From the NCBI RefSeq assembly GCF_011455495.1, contig NZ_CP015029.1, forward strand, positions 648,740 to 712,739: DNA of 64,000 nt, read 5' to 3'. The stretch's first letter is position 1. The number at the start of each line of letters is the position of its first letter. The position numbers were made by a program, and so were the translations under genes. The notes below the pieces were generated by a model. The model did not search any database. It was given only the letters and a program-made list of their open reading frames with translations, and was not told the origin of the DNA. Source of the DNA: Frederiksenia canicola. Its GTDB lineage: Bacteria > Pseudomonadota > Gammaproteobacteria > Enterobacterales > Pasteurellaceae. Below, piece by piece: positions 55,479-64,000 of this stretch.

Positions 55479-57860
55479 CTATTCCCTAGGGGCAACTTCT
55501 TCCATTGGGGATTGGCCTTCGGCTTCTTCTGCTGTGGTTGATTGAGCAGGGGGCTCTTTGCCAAGTGAGAGGGCATCCCAAACGCTTGGTTTGGAGTCCA
55601 CGGTGGAGCCGCCAGTACAATACTGTTGCCCTTTATCTTTCCAAACAGGAATCTGCCGTGAGCTAGAGCAATCCCAAGAACCGTAGCTGTTGATCCCAAC
55701 CCATTGAATATTTGGCGATTGTGGTAATTTAAACGGTTGTGGTAAAGCACGTTTTAAATATTCTTTATAGATCTGTAATGCACCACTGGAGCCTGTTAGC
55801 CCTGTATCGCTATTGTTGTCTTTTCCAAGCCAAACAGTAGTGACATTTTTCCCATCAATGCCAACAAACCACGTATCGCGAGCTTTGTTGGTTGTTCCTG
55901 TTTTGCCAGCAAGTCTGAGTTGGGCAAAATCCGCTTGCAGGCTGCGGGCTGTTCCCCGTTCAACAACTTGCTGCATGGCATACAGTGTTTGGATCGCTGC
56001 CTCCGCAGGTAACACTTGCTTACCTTGTTCAGAAACATTGGGTTGATAAATCATTTCACCTTGGCGGGAAATAATGGCATCAATGGTCGTTAGGGGCGTT
56101 TTTTTGCCAGCATTTGCCAATACTTGATAGGATTTCGTGACATCATAAGGTGAAATCGAGTAGGAGCCGAGCAAGGTGGCGGGATATGGCGGAATTTCAG
56201 CATTGTCCCAGCCCATTTCTTTTTGTTTTTCAATCACGTTGCGTAAGCCGATTTTCATCCCGATATTCACTGTTGGAATATTCAGTGAGCGAACCAGTGC
56301 ATCCATTAGCATCACCGAGCCGCTGAAACGGCGGTCGTAGTTGCGTGGTGACCAAGGTGGGCTACCTTTAACGGTAATGGTGATCGGTTGGTTGTTTACG
56401 GGCGTGTTCAAACGGAATAATTCGGGCTGAGCCAAAGCAATGGCATAGATAGACGGCTTCACCAATGAGCCGATTTGGCGTTTGGTTTGTAACGCTCGGT
56501 TAAAACCAGCGTATTGGGTTTGCACGCCGCCCACGATGGCTCGCACTTTGCCTGTTGCATATTCAGCAACCACAATCGCAGACTGCAAGTCTTTGATTTT
56601 CTTATTGCTATTTTCCAGTTCTGCTACACCGTTGATCACCGCTAATTCGGCAGAACGTTGCTGTTTACGGTCAAGGGTAGTGAAAATTTTCGCCCCAGAA
56701 AGCAAATTCAGTTTGGATTCGCCCAGTTTGGTTTTGATGTCTTGATTTAACGCATGCATGAAGGCAGGCTGCTGACGATAGACGTTACCTTTTTCTTTCA
56801 CGCCGAGTGGCTGTTGAATCAGAAAATCGTAATCTGCTTGGGAAATTTTTTGGTGATCGAGCAAAATTTTCAGTACCACATTGCGTCGTTCTAACGCCGC
56901 TTGCGGATTTCGCCAAGGGTTATAAAGCGATGCCCCTTTCGCCATACCGACGAGCAATGCCATTTGCGATAAGCTAATTTCTTGCACGGGTCTGCCAAAA
57001 TAGAACTGGCTCGCCAAAGCAAAACCGTGGATTTGGTAGCTGCCGTTTTGCCCGAGATAGATTTCGTTGAGATAGGTTTCGAGAATGCGATTTTTGTCGT
57101 AGCGAGCATCTAAAATGATCGACATCAAGGCTTCGTTGATTTTGCGTTCGAGCGATTTTTCACTGCTCAAAAACAGATTTTTCACCAACTGCTGGGTGAG
57201 TGTACTTGCCCCTTGCACCGTTCTGCCTGCTTGGTAGTTAGTGATCAACGCACGCCCAATACTCAACGGACTGATGCCGTTGTGTTCGTAAAAGCGTTTA
57301 TCTTCAGTCAAAATCAACGTGTCGATCAGCAAACTTGGATAATCCCGCAAGCGTAATGCCACCCGTTCTTCATCATTATCAGAATGGAGCATGGCGATCA
57401 ATTTGGGGTCAAGGCGAAATTCATCCACTTCTTTTAAACGAACCAAATCTTCAATGCGAGCCAATTTATCGCCGACAAATCGTAAACGCAGTACTCGTTG
57501 GGCTTCAGGATTTTCAGGGAATTGGAATGCCCGACGTAACACGACTAAATTGTTGTCTTCAATTTTGAAATCGCCTGGGGTAGCAATCACCGACACTTCC
57601 CGATAGCCGTTGTCAATCAATGCCAGTTTGACTTGTTCTAAACTCAAATCATCATCGATCCGAATGCGTTCAATACGGCTATACACTTCCGCAGGCAATT
57701 GCCACACTTGCCCGTCCATTTTGGCGCGGATCTTGCCGTCAAGGTAGATGCCATAAAGTCCTACATAACAGGCTCCCAACAACAAGATTTTTAAACAAGT
57801 GGGGATAAAATAAGGTTTTTTGACAGGCGTTTCTGGCTTTTCGTGCGAATTGTTCGACAT
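55479..57860 (-). CDS. mrcB: Penicillin-binding protein 1B (bifunctional glycosyltransferase/transpeptidase)
   Basis: This class A PBP polymerises and cross-links peptidoglycan. The 793-residue protein has a cytoplasmic start (MSNNSHEKPETPVKK), one membrane anchor (CLKILLLGACYVGLYGIYL), and a UB2H-like domain (about residues 65-150). Next is the GT51 domain with TEDKRFYEHNG and GASTLTQQLVKNLFLS, and last the transpeptidase domain with GSLVKPSIYAIAL (SxxK, residues near 495) and GKTGTTNKARDTWF. The start at 57860 gives this topology; an upstream in-frame ATG adds 21 residues without a ribosome site. A lipoprotein gene lies 106 bases upstream on the same strand. Confidence 0.94.
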   Translation of the reverse strand: MSNNSHEKPETPVKKPYFIPTCLKILLLGACYVGLYGIYLDGKIRAKMDGQVWQLPAEVYSRIERIRIDDDLSLEQVKLALIDNGYREVSVIATPGDFKIEDNNLVVLRRAFQFPENPEAQRVLRLRFVGDKLARIEDLVRLKEVDEFRLDPKLIAMLHSDNDEERVALRLRDYPSLLIDTLILTEDKRFYEHNGISPLSIGRALITNYQAGRTVQGASTLTQQLVKNLFLSSEKSLERKINEALMSIILDARYDKNRILETYLNEIYLGQNGSYQIHGFALASQFYFGRPVQEISLSQMALLVGMAKGASLYNPWRNPQAALERRNVVLKILLDHQKISQADYDFLIQQPLGVKEKGNVYRQQPAFMHALNQDIKTKLGESKLNLLSGAKIFTTLDRKQQRSAELAVINGVAELENSNKKIKDLQSAIVVAEYATGKVRAIVGGVQTQYAGFNRALQTKRQIGSLVKPSIYAIALAQPELFRLNTPVNNQPITITVKGSPPWSPRNYDRRFSGSVMLMDALVRSLNIPTVNIGMKIGLRNVIEKQKEMGWDNAEIPPYPATLLGSYSISPYDVTKSYQVLANAGKKTPLTTIDAIISRQGEMIYQPNVSEQGKQVLPAEAAIQTLYAMQQVVERGTARSLQADFAQLRLAGKTGTTNKARDTWFVGIDGKNVTTVWLGKDNNSDTGLTGSSGALQIYKEYLKRALPQPFKLPQSPNIQWVGINSYGSWDCSSSRQIPVWKDKGQQYCTGGSTVDSKPSVWDALSLGKEPPAQSTTAEEAEGQSPMEEVAPRE

Positions 57861-57966
57861 AAATTGACTATAAAATGATAACAGCGGTTCGATTCTACAA
57901 GAAATTTGCAAATTTATGAACAAATCTTACCGCTTGCAGTGATAGGTGGGAGGAAGATTTATTGCA

Positions 57967-58530
57967 TTACAGCAACAATGCAGCACCCCATTTAATGATG
58001 TCAAAGAAAAATTTGTTTTGATTTGTTGCCACGCCATCGGGATCGTTTTGCTCCGTCACTTTCCCTTCGCTGACCATACCATTCTTATATTCGCCTTTTA
58101 ACACGGCAAGATCGTCTTTAGCATTCATTCGAATGGTTTGGCAACTCTGCTGATCAAGCGGCTTCACCTTAGACGTCTTATATTTTTTGAATTGGCGTTG
58201 TGCATAACCCATTGATTTTTCATCTTCTTGAAGAATTTTGACATATTCTTCACCAATAATATTTTCAAGTGGATAAAACAGCACATATTGTGCGTGGACA
58301 TAAGCATCTTCAGGAGAGAAGTGTTGTTGTTGAATGCGGGTTAAATTGGGATAAATACACTGTTCCGCTTGACGACTAGCGATTGCCCAACGCTCCGCGT
58401 TTTCATCGGAAAGAATATAGTCTGCCCCTAAAAACTCGCCAGGAAAAGGCAGCTCGGTTTGATTTTGTGAGCAGGCGGATACCAAAAGTATGCCGCTCAT
58501 CATAAATGTGGTTTTGAATAAAGGTTGCAT
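57967..58530 (-). CDS. Lipoprotein of unknown function upstream of mrcB
   Basis: The 187-residue protein starts [24 protein letters not shown], with a lipobox (LVSAC, Cys 20), so it is an outer- or inner-membrane lipoprotein. Residues +2 and +3 (Ser, Gln) do not look like a retention signal, so the outer membrane is likely. The rest has [19 protein letters not shown] and two further Cys residues. It resembles Pasteurellaceae-restricted lipoproteins (DUF5358-like), without known activity. Its location directly before mrcB suggests a PBP1B partner, as LpoB or LpoP are in other bacteria, but this is inference from position. Confidence 0.68.
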   Translation of the reverse strand: MQPLFKTTFMMSGILLVSACSQNQTELPFPGEFLGADYILSDENAERWAIASRQAEQCIYPNLTRIQQQHFSPEDAYVHAQYVLFYPLENIIGEEYVKILQEDEKSMGYAQRQFKKYKTSKVKPLDQQSCQTIRMNAKDDLAVLKGEYKNGMVSEGKVTEQNDPDGVATNQNKFFFDIIKWGAALLL

Positions 58531-58717
58531 CGTAAGATTAGCCAGAATAAAAATGGCGGAATTGTATCAGTAACCTGATGACTTATACAAGCGGGCAGAT
58601 CCGCTGGTTTTTTTGCAAAAACGATCAGGGAACTGACCGCTTGTTAGGCAAAATGACAGAATTTTTGCCGCTTAATAATAGCGATTATCAATAACTTAGC
58701 TTTTCAGAAGCCGTTTT

Positions 58718-58731
58718 TTGAGATAGATCAC
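58718..58731 (+). promoter_or_regulatory. FNR-like site upstream of frdABCD
   Basis: TTGAGATAGATCAC matches the FNR consensus TTGAT-N4-ATCAA at eight of ten fixed positions. It lies 115 bases before frdA. Anaerobic activation of fumarate reductase by FNR is established in E. coli. Confidence 0.7.
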
Positions 58732-58845
58732 AAAACAAATTTTTTTATGTTACCAAATTGTAAAAAACGGTTATAAATCGGCTGAAATAATGGCACAATA
58801 ATGATGTTCTAAGTTGACATATTTTACTTTCCCAAGGAGGAAATT

Positions 58846-60630
58846 GTGCAAACTGTTAATGTTGATGTCGCCATTGTGGGTGCTGGCGGCGGTGGTTTAA
58901 GAGCGGCAATTGCGGCTGCTGAAGCAAATCCAAATTTAAAAATAGCTTTAATTTCAAAGGTTTATCCGATGCGTAGCCATACAGTTGCCGCAGAAGGTGG
59001 TGCAGCAGCGGTAGTAAAAGATACTGACTCTTACGATAAACACTTCCATGATACTGTAGGTGGTGGTGACTGGTTATGTGAACAAGATGTGGTGGAATAC
59101 TTCGTTGAACATTCTCCAGTGGAAATGACCCAATTAGAACGTTGGGGTTGCCCTTGGAGCCGCAAAGATGACGGCGATATTAACGTTCGTCGTTTCGGTG
59201 GAATGAAAATTGAACGTACTTGGTTCGCCGCCGATAAAACGGGCTTCCACTTACTTCATACTCTTTTCCAGACGTCTATTAAATATCCGCAAATTATCCG
59301 CTTTGACGAACACTTCGTTGTCGATATTCTCGTCGATGAAGGGCAAGCTCGTGGCTGTGTCGCGATGAATATGATGGAAGGTACTTTCGTACAAATCAAC
59401 GCCAATGCAGTGGTTATCGCAACGGGCGGTGGTTGCCGTGCATATCGCTTCAATACCAATGGCGGTATCGTAACTGGCGACGGCTTATCTATGGCATATC
59501 GCCATGGTGTACCATTGCGTGATATGGAATTTGTTCAATATCACCCAACAGGTTTACCAAATACGGGTATTTTGATGACGGAAGGTTGCCGTGGTGAGGG
59601 CGGTATCTTAGTCAATAAAGATGGCTACCGTTACTTACAAGACTACGGTCTAGGACCAGAAACGCCAATCGGTAAACCAGAAAATAAATATATGGAACTT
59701 GGTCCACGTGACAAAGTTTCCCAAGCGTTCTGGCAAGAATGGCGTAAAGGCAATACCTTAAAAACCGCAAAAGGCGTGGACGTGGTGCACTTAGACTTAC
59801 GCCACTTGGGCGAAAAATATTTGCTTGAGCGTTTACCGTTCATTTGTGAATTAGCCAAAGCTTATGAAGGTGTGGATCCAGCTAAAGCACCAATTCCAGT
59901 ACGTCCAGTAGTTCACTACACCATGGGGGGTATTGAAGTAGATCAACAAGCAGAAACCAATATTAAAGGCTTGTTCGCGGTGGGTGAGTGTGCGTCTTCT
60001 GGTTTACACGGTGCGAACCGTTTGGGGTCTAACTCTCTCGCTGAACTTGTGGTATTCGGTAAAGTAGCTGGTGAAATGGCAGCTCGTCGTGCCGTTGAGG
60101 CAAGCCCTCGCAATCAAGCGGTGATCGATGCTCAAGCACAAGATGTGTTAAATCGTGTTTATGCGTTAGCTCGCCAAGAGGGTGAGGAGTCTTGGTCACA
60201 AATCCGTAATGAAATGGGCGACTCAATGGAAGAGGGCTGTGGTATTTACCGTACTCAAGAAAGTATGGATAAAACCGTGGCGAAAATTGCAGAGCTGAAA
60301 GAACGTTATAAACGCATTAAAGTGAAAGATACATCAAGCGTATTCAACACTGATTTACTCTACAAAATTGAGTTAGGTTACATTCTTGATGTGGCTCAAT
60401 CTATTTCGTCATCTGCAGCAGAGCGTAAAGAGTCTCGTGGTGCACACCAGCGTTTAGACTATGTTGAACGTGATGATGTGAATTACTTGAAACATACCCT
60501 TGCGTTCTATAACGCTGACGGTGCACCAACAATCAAATACAGCGATGTGAAGATCACCAAATCTCAGCCTGCAAAACGGGTTTACGGTGCAGAAGCAGAA
60601 GCTCAAGAAAAAGCAGCGAAAAAGGAGTAA
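58846..60630 (+). CDS. frdA: Fumarate reductase flavoprotein subunit
   Basis: FrdA reduces fumarate to succinate at the end of menaquinol-dependent anaerobic respiration. The 594-residue protein has the FAD Rossmann motif VAIVGAGGGGLRAAIAA (residues 7-23), the covalent FAD His in RSHTVAAEGGAAAV (about residue 45), the active site HPTGLPNTGIL and RGEGGIL, and ECASSGLHGANRLGSNSLAELVVFG (by position, residues 384-408). The start is GTG at 58846 with a strong AAGGAGG. It begins the frdABCD operon. Confidence 0.97.
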   Translation: MQTVNVDVAIVGAGGGGLRAAIAAAEANPNLKIALISKVYPMRSHTVAAEGGAAAVVKDTDSYDKHFHDTVGGGDWLCEQDVVEYFVEHSPVEMTQLERWGCPWSRKDDGDINVRRFGGMKIERTWFAADKTGFHLLHTLFQTSIKYPQIIRFDEHFVVDILVDEGQARGCVAMNMMEGTFVQINANAVVIATGGGCRAYRFNTNGGIVTGDGLSMAYRHGVPLRDMEFVQYHPTGLPNTGILMTEGCRGEGGILVNKDGYRYLQDYGLGPETPIGKPENKYMELGPRDKVSQAFWQEWRKGNTLKTAKGVDVVHLDLRHLGEKYLLERLPFICELAKAYEGVDPAKAPIPVRPVVHYTMGGIEVDQQAETNIKGLFAVGECASSGLHGANRLGSNSLAELVVFGKVAGEMAARRAVEASPRNQAVIDAQAQDVLNRVYALARQEGEESWSQIRNEMGDSMEEGCGIYRTQESMDKTVAKIAELKERYKRIKVKDTSSVFNTDLLYKIELGYILDVAQSISSSAAERKESRGAHQRLDYVERDDVNYLKHTLAFYNADGAPTIKYSDVKITKSQPAKRVYGAEAEAQEKAAKKE

Positions 60631-60636
60631 CAGAAG

Positions 60637-61407
60637 ATGACGAATCAAAGCAAAATGACGGTCGAAGTGCTTCGTTATAACCCTGAACAAGACAACGAAC
60701 CGTTCTTAGCCAAATATGAAGTGCCTTATGATAGCCAAACTTCGTTACTTGACGCATTAGGCTATATTAAAGATGAATTAGAGCCAGAACTTTCTTACCG
60801 TTGGTCTTGCCGTATGGCGATCTGTGGCTCGTGTGGCATGATGGTAAACGGTAAACCAAAACTGGCATGTAAAACTTTCTTACGTGATTACAGTGGTTAT
60901 ATGCGAATTGAACCGCTGGCTAACTTCCCAATTGAGCGTGACTTAGTGGTTGATCTCAGTCACTTCATTGAAAGTTTGGAATCGATCAAACCATATATTA
61001 TCGACAATAAAGCTCCAGAGCTTGATGGCAATCCACATCCATCTGATGTGTTAGCGAAAAGCCGTACCAAACAGACTCCAGCACAGCTTGAGAAATATCG
61101 TACTTTCTCAATGTGTATTAACTGTGGTTTATGTTACGCTGCTTGTCCGCAATTTGGTTTAAATCCAGAGTTTGTAGGGCCTGCTGCCTTAACCCTTGCC
61201 CACCGTTATAACTTGGATAACCGTGATAACGGTAAAGCCGAACGGATGAAAATCATCAACGGTAAAAACGGGGTATGGAGCTGTACCTTCGTTGGTTACT
61301 GTTCCGAAGTTTGTCCGAAACACGTTAATCCAGCGTCTGCGGTGAACCAAGGTAAAATTGAAAGTGCCAAAGATTATGTTTTTGCCATGTTAAAACCGCA
61401 AAAGTAA
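60637..61407 (+). CDS. frdB: Fumarate reductase iron-sulfur subunit
   Basis: FrdB carries the [2Fe-2S], [4Fe-4S] and [3Fe-4S] clusters between quinol and flavin. The motifs are [22 protein letters not shown] (residues 65-86), [15 protein letters not shown] (about residue 160) and [11 protein letters not shown]. The length is 256 residues. It begins 6 bases after frdA, with GGAG near the frdA stop as its ribosome site. Confidence 0.97.
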   Translation: MTNQSKMTVEVLRYNPEQDNEPFLAKYEVPYDSQTSLLDALGYIKDELEPELSYRWSCRMAICGSCGMMVNGKPKLACKTFLRDYSGYMRIEPLANFPIERDLVVDLSHFIESLESIKPYIIDNKAPELDGNPHPSDVLAKSRTKQTPAQLEKYRTFSMCINCGLCYAACPQFGLNPEFVGPAALTLAHRYNLDNRDNGKAERMKIINGKNGVWSCTFVGYCSEVCPKHVNPASAVNQGKIESAKDYVFAMLKPQK

Positions 61408-61419
61408 GGAGAAAGTAAA

Positions 61420-61812
61420 ATGACAACAGTAGCAAGTAAACGCAAAAAATATGTGCGTGAAGTCACACCAACGTGGTGGAAGCGGTTAGATTTTTACAAG
61501 TTTTACGTTTTGCGTGAAAGTACCGCAGTACCAACCATTTGGTTTTGTTTAGAATTATTCTACGGCTTAGTTTGCCTTGGTAATAATACCTTTGAAAGCA
61601 GCTTCGTCAGCTTCTTACAAAATCCATTAGTTGTGGTGTTAAATATTATTACCTTAGGTGCAGTGTTGTTGAATAGCTTGACCTTCTTCAATATGGCACC
61701 GCAGATGATGAATATCATTGTTAAAAATGAACGCATCAATGTGAAATTGGTATCGCAAGTGTTCTGGGGCATTACCGCTGTCGTTAGCCTTTTTGCCTTG
61801 ATTTTAGTATAG
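61420..61812 (+). CDS. frdC: Fumarate reductase membrane anchor subunit C
   Basis: This 130-residue, three-helix membrane anchor binds menaquinol together with FrdD. It has the family's N-terminal [25 protein letters not shown] (by position) and the conserved FFNMAPQMM near residue 92. AAGGAGAAAG precedes the ATG. It is the third gene of the operon. Confidence 0.95.
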   Translation: MTTVASKRKKYVREVTPTWWKRLDFYKFYVLRESTAVPTIWFCLELFYGLVCLGNNTFESSFVSFLQNPLVVVLNIITLGAVLLNSLTFFNMAPQMMNIIVKNERINVKLVSQVFWGITAVVSLFALILV

Positions 61813-61822
61813 GGAGCGAAAA

Positions 61823-62167
61823 ATGGATAAACTTAACCCAAAACGTTCAAATGAACCTGCCGTGTGGTTACTTTTCGGTGCTGGCGGGGCAATTAGTGCG
61901 ATTTTCTTCCCCGTATTAGTGTTGATTTTAGGCTTCTTATTGCCATTCGGTTTAATCACTCCAGATAACATTGTGGCATTTGCACATACTTGGATCGGTA
62001 AACTCGCAATTCTTGCGTTACTGATTTTCCCAATGTGGTGTGGTATGCACCGTGTTCACCTTGGCTTGCACGATTTCAAAGTACACGTGCCAGCAGGTGG
62101 CTGGATTTTCTACGGATTATCAATGCTTTACAGTGTATTAGTGTTATTTGCAGTATTTAATCTGTAA
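61823..62167 (+). CDS. frdD: Fumarate reductase membrane anchor subunit D
   Basis: This is the 114-residue, three-helix partner of FrdC. It starts with [16 protein letters not shown] and shows [18 protein letters not shown] (around residues 73-90), with His residues near the quinone site. It is separated from frdC by 10 bases, with GGGAGCG before its ATG. The operon terminator follows. Confidence 0.95.
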   Translation: MDKLNPKRSNEPAVWLLFGAGGAISAIFFPVLVLILGFLLPFGLITPDNIVAFAHTWIGKLAILALLIFPMWCGMHRVHLGLHDFKVHVPAGGWIFYGLSMLYSVLVLFAVFNL

Positions 62168-62183
62168 TTATTGTACTCATATT

Positions 62184-62217
62184 AAAACGGCTCTTGGGTT
62201 AACGAAGAGCCGTTTTT
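62184..62217 (+). terminator. Rho-independent terminator of frdABCD
   Basis: AAAACGGCTCTT and AAGAGCCGTTTT pair with a 9-base loop, then TATTTT. Confidence 0.9.
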
Positions 62218-62310
62218 ATTTTTAGAATATGATACCAAATGAACTTGGAACTTTGGTAGAGAGAATCCGTCTTAATCAGGCATTTCAATTCATTTTTATA
62301 AGGGACTTAA

Positions 62311-62763
62311 ATGACATCATTAAAATTACTTTTAACACTCGGTGTTGCAATGGCGGTTTCATCAGTGACTTTTGCAGAAACCACAACCGCAAATGTTATG
62401 TTGAAAGACAATGCAACGCAAACTGTTGACGCAGACAAACAAGCGGTCACTTCCGTGAAAAATGTTGCAAAAGAATCGACAAAATCAGCAGTGACTGAAA
62501 AAATGAAAGAAGTAAAAGCAGGAGCAGGAAAAGATCAGCCTTCAACAACCAAAGAAAAAGCGCGGAAGACGGCTAAAGTAAACATCAATACGTCAGATGC
62601 GAAAACGCTACAAACCTTAAACGGCATTGGTGAAACAAAAGCTCAAGCGATTATTGATTACCGCACTAGAAATGGCAAAATCAAAGATCTCAAAGAGTTA
62701 GCGAATGTGCCAGGCATTGGTGAAGCGACGCTTGAGAAGCTCAAAGGTGCAATTAGTTTCTAA
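62311..62763 (+). CDS. ComEA family helix-hairpin-helix DNA-binding protein
   Basis: This likely periplasmic DNA-binding protein pulls incoming DNA in during transformation (ComE1/ComEA type). A signal peptide (MTSLKLLLTLGVAMAV, then SSVTFA) is followed by a Lys/Thr/Ala-rich spacer of about 60 residues. The C-terminal HhH domain is KVNINTSDAKTLQTLNGIG, then AQAIIDYRTRNGKIKDLKEL, then VPGIGEATLEKL. The length is 150 residues. AAGGGAC precedes the start. The upstream region (62219-62240) has only a weak CRP-S-like site. An uptake sequence lies inside (about 62441), encoding KQAVTS. Confidence 0.85.
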   Translation: MTSLKLLLTLGVAMAVSSVTFAETTTANVMLKDNATQTVDADKQAVTSVKNVAKESTKSAVTEKMKEVKAGAGKDQPSTTKEKARKTAKVNINTSDAKTLQTLNGIGETKAQAIIDYRTRNGKIKDLKELANVPGIGEATLEKLKGAISF

Positions 62764-62774
62764 TTTGTCTGATA

Positions 62775-62802
62775 AAAAACAGCGACTTCGGTCGCTGTTT
62801 TT
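62775..62802 (+). terminator. Terminator after the ComEA-like gene
   Basis: AAAAACAGCGAC, a TTCG tetraloop and GTCGCTGTTTTT form a strong bidirectional terminator. The zinc-ribbon gene converges from the other side. Confidence 0.93.
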
Positions 62803-62804
62803 GT

Positions 62805-63035
62805 TTAGTGTTGTAGAAAACTGGCGATGGCAATGACCAACGTAAAAATCGCCAACCAAATCAAATGCAATTTGACGCTTTTTCGGTTAGTTTCTTGGTT
62901 GTGTCGGCGGCGTTGTTCCAGTTTTTGTTTGTAAATTTCTAAATCAGCGGCCTGAAAGGAGAAACCGCAGTGGACGCAAATTTCCGCACTGTCGCTAATT
63001 TTTTTGTGGCATTCAGGGCAACGATGCAGTGCCAT
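62805..63035 (-). CDS. Small zinc-ribbon membrane protein
   Basis: This 76-residue protein has an N-terminal zinc ribbon (HRCPECHKKISDSAEICVHCGF, with CPEC and CVHC; residues 4-25), a basic helix (LEQRRRHNQETNRKSVK) and a C-terminal membrane helix (LIWLAIFTLVIAIASFL). Proteins of this build are of unknown function. Its first 23 bases overlap the end of menH, so it is translated from the men transcript. The terminator at 62775 follows its stop closely. Confidence 0.72.
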   Translation of the reverse strand: MALHRCPECHKKISDSAEICVHCGFSFQAADLEIYKQKLEQRRRHNQETNRKSVKLHLIWLAIFTLVIAIASFLQH

Positions 63036-63792
63036 TGTGTTTTCCTTCTATGATTTGAATAAGTTGAGCGGCAAAATCTATCGGGTTTTCCCAATGGGCA
63101 TTATGTCCAGCGTGGGCGATCAAGCGATAGGGCAGGGCGTTCTGTTCTGCCATTTGGCGAAATTTGTGATCGCGCTCGCCGATCAAAAAATGGATATTTT
63201 GCCAAGTTTGTTGGCGAAAATTGGGCTGTTTTGCCAAACTAGTGGTTTCCAATATTTCTGCGATTTTGTTGCCGTCATTCTGTTGCCGTTTTTTGATTAA
63301 AATTGACCGCTTATTATCCGTTAAATCGGCAAAAACGGGCTGTCGATACCAATCGGCTAATACTTTCTCTATCGGCTCTGTACGAAAACGTTGTGCCCAC
63401 GTTCGATCATTTTGCCAACGAACTTGACGCTCTGCTTCCGTCTGTAAACCGATATTTGCCCCTTCTACGAGAGTACCGAGTAAATTGGAGTTCGGTTGAT
63501 GAAAAGTATAATCCAATGCTAGTCGTCCGCCGAGAGAGTAGCCAACTAGCCAAAATGGTTCGTGGATTAGCGTGGTTAAAGCCGAATGCAGTTGTTGGCG
63601 GAAGTCTAAAAAACTCTGGCAAGAGAGCTTTTGGCTCGTGGCGTGGCAAGGGAGATCGAACGCAAGCGGTCGGATTCCTGCAATGTTTTGCAAATGAGCA
63701 AAGGTGCTTGCCCAATCGTGCTGGGAGCCGAGCAAGCCGTGTAGAAAAACCACTGGCTTACCTGACATTGCGTACCATTGATAGCCTAGCAT
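63013..63792 (-). CDS. menH: 2-succinyl-6-hydroxy-2,4-cyclohexadiene-1-carboxylate synthase MenH
   Basis: MenH eliminates pyruvate from SEPHCHC in menaquinone synthesis. The 259-residue alpha/beta hydrolase has HGLLGSQHDW (oxyanion loop, residues 18-27), the nucleophile Ser in VGYSLGGRLALDY (about residue 87), an Asp in LIGERDHKF and the catalytic His in HAGHNAHWENP. Its ATG shares one base with the menD stop (TAATG at 63790-63794), so it is coupled to menD. The zinc-ribbon gene overlaps its 3' end. Confidence 0.92.
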   Translation of the reverse strand: MLGYQWYAMSGKPVVFLHGLLGSQHDWASTFAHLQNIAGIRPLAFDLPCHATSQKLSCQSFLDFRQQLHSALTTLIHEPFWLVGYSLGGRLALDYTFHQPNSNLLGTLVEGANIGLQTEAERQVRWQNDRTWAQRFRTEPIEKVLADWYRQPVFADLTDNKRSILIKKRQQNDGNKIAEILETTSLAKQPNFRQQTWQNIHFLIGERDHKFRQMAEQNALPYRLIAHAGHNAHWENPIDFAAQLIQIIEGKHNGTASLP

Positions 63793-64000
63793 TAGTCGAT
63801 AGACGCTCGTGAAATCTGTTCCAGCAACGATTTATACAAATTACTGCCTTCTTGGTCGTTCACTTTGATTTCTACTAAAGTGACGCCTTTGCGAACGTAG
63901 GCTTGTTTCAGCTTTGTGCCGAGATCTGCCCAAGTATATGGTCGCATATATTCCAAGCCGAACATGGTGGCGACTTGCGAAAATTCGAGATTGTGTGACA
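63792..64000 (-). CDS. menD: 2-succinyl-5-enolpyruvyl-6-hydroxy-3-cyclohexene-1-carboxylate synthase MenD (3' part)
   Basis: Only the last 68 or so codons are inside the window; the gene continues past 64000. The reading frame gives NLEFSQVATMFGLEYMRP, then YTWADLGTKLKQAYVRKG, VTLVEIKVNDQEGSNLY and the end KSLLEQISRASID. This matches the C-terminus of the thiamine-diphosphate enzyme MenD. menH follows with an overlapping start. With menB and menI elsewhere in the window it supplies menaquinone. Confidence 0.88.
   Translation of the reverse strand, partial: SHNLEFSQVATMFGLEYMRPYTWADLGTKLKQAYVRKGVTLVEIKVNDQEGSNLYKSLLEQISRASID

Noticed and set aside
62229..62429. Reading frame of 66 codons ahead of the ComEA-like gene
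   Set aside because: It has no ribosome site, overlaps the ComEA signal peptide in another frame and has no family resemblance.

Overview
This window is a chromosomal segment of a Pasteurellaceae bacterium, most likely from the Actinobacillus / Mannheimia / Bibersteinia side of the family. The evidence is the many copies of the Apl-type DNA-uptake sequence (core ACAAGCGGTC, usually followed by AGATT and then AAATTTTGCAAA), together with gene orders typical of the family (pstSCAB-phoBR without phoU, comNOPQ-recC, frdABCD, tatABC). Species cannot be named from the sequence alone.

Layout. 1-4700: the end of a membrane protein, then a minus-strand operon yihY-dtd-tilS-histidine phosphatase, then proA. 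4780-10690: minus-strand pstSCAB-phoBR phosphate operon with a Pho box in front of pstS. 10800-13600: mutL and cpdA. 13650-16030: a methyltransferase gene with an in-frame TGA where a Cys is expected, and a nitroreductase. 16190-21290: glnA with a PurR-type operator, then menI-ydiJ. 21700-25760: ompA, matP, ycbZ, fabA, an order shared with enterobacteria. 25758-34230: a CRP-S (competence) site, the type IV pilin-like genes comNOPQ, recC and pitrilysin. 34350-41930: fklB, menB, acs, a phosphohexomutase, an unrecognised protein and a secreted phosphodiester glycosidase. 42000-47990: two identical tRNA-Ser(UGA) genes, trmA, maoP and PurR-box-controlled purL.

48000-50610 is the accessory part. 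It holds an AT-rich NlpC/P60-like gene, then a patchwork of REP-like palindromes, two decayed REP-associated tyrosine transposase (RAYT) genes, and a 40-codon remnant of the rho 3' end with its own terminator. Each transposase relic is preceded by a CRP-S-like site, one of them a perfect palindrome. This would tie the transposase to the competence regulon.

50730-64000: tatABC, hemB, a long-chain acyl-CoA ligase, mrcB with a lipoprotein gene upstream, frdABCD behind an FNR-like site, a ComEA-like protein, and menD-menH with a small zinc-ribbon gene.

How the genes fit together: menD, menH, menB and menI make menaquinone, which feeds electrons to fumarate reductase (frdABCD). The com genes, the ComEA-like protein, the uptake sequences and RecC concern uptake and fate of DNA. 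PurL and GlnA share a PurR-type operator, which fits PurL's need for glutamine. MatP and MaoP organise the Ter and Ori macrodomains.

The observations most worth following are the in-frame TGA in the methyltransferase and the CRP-S / RAYT / REP cluster.
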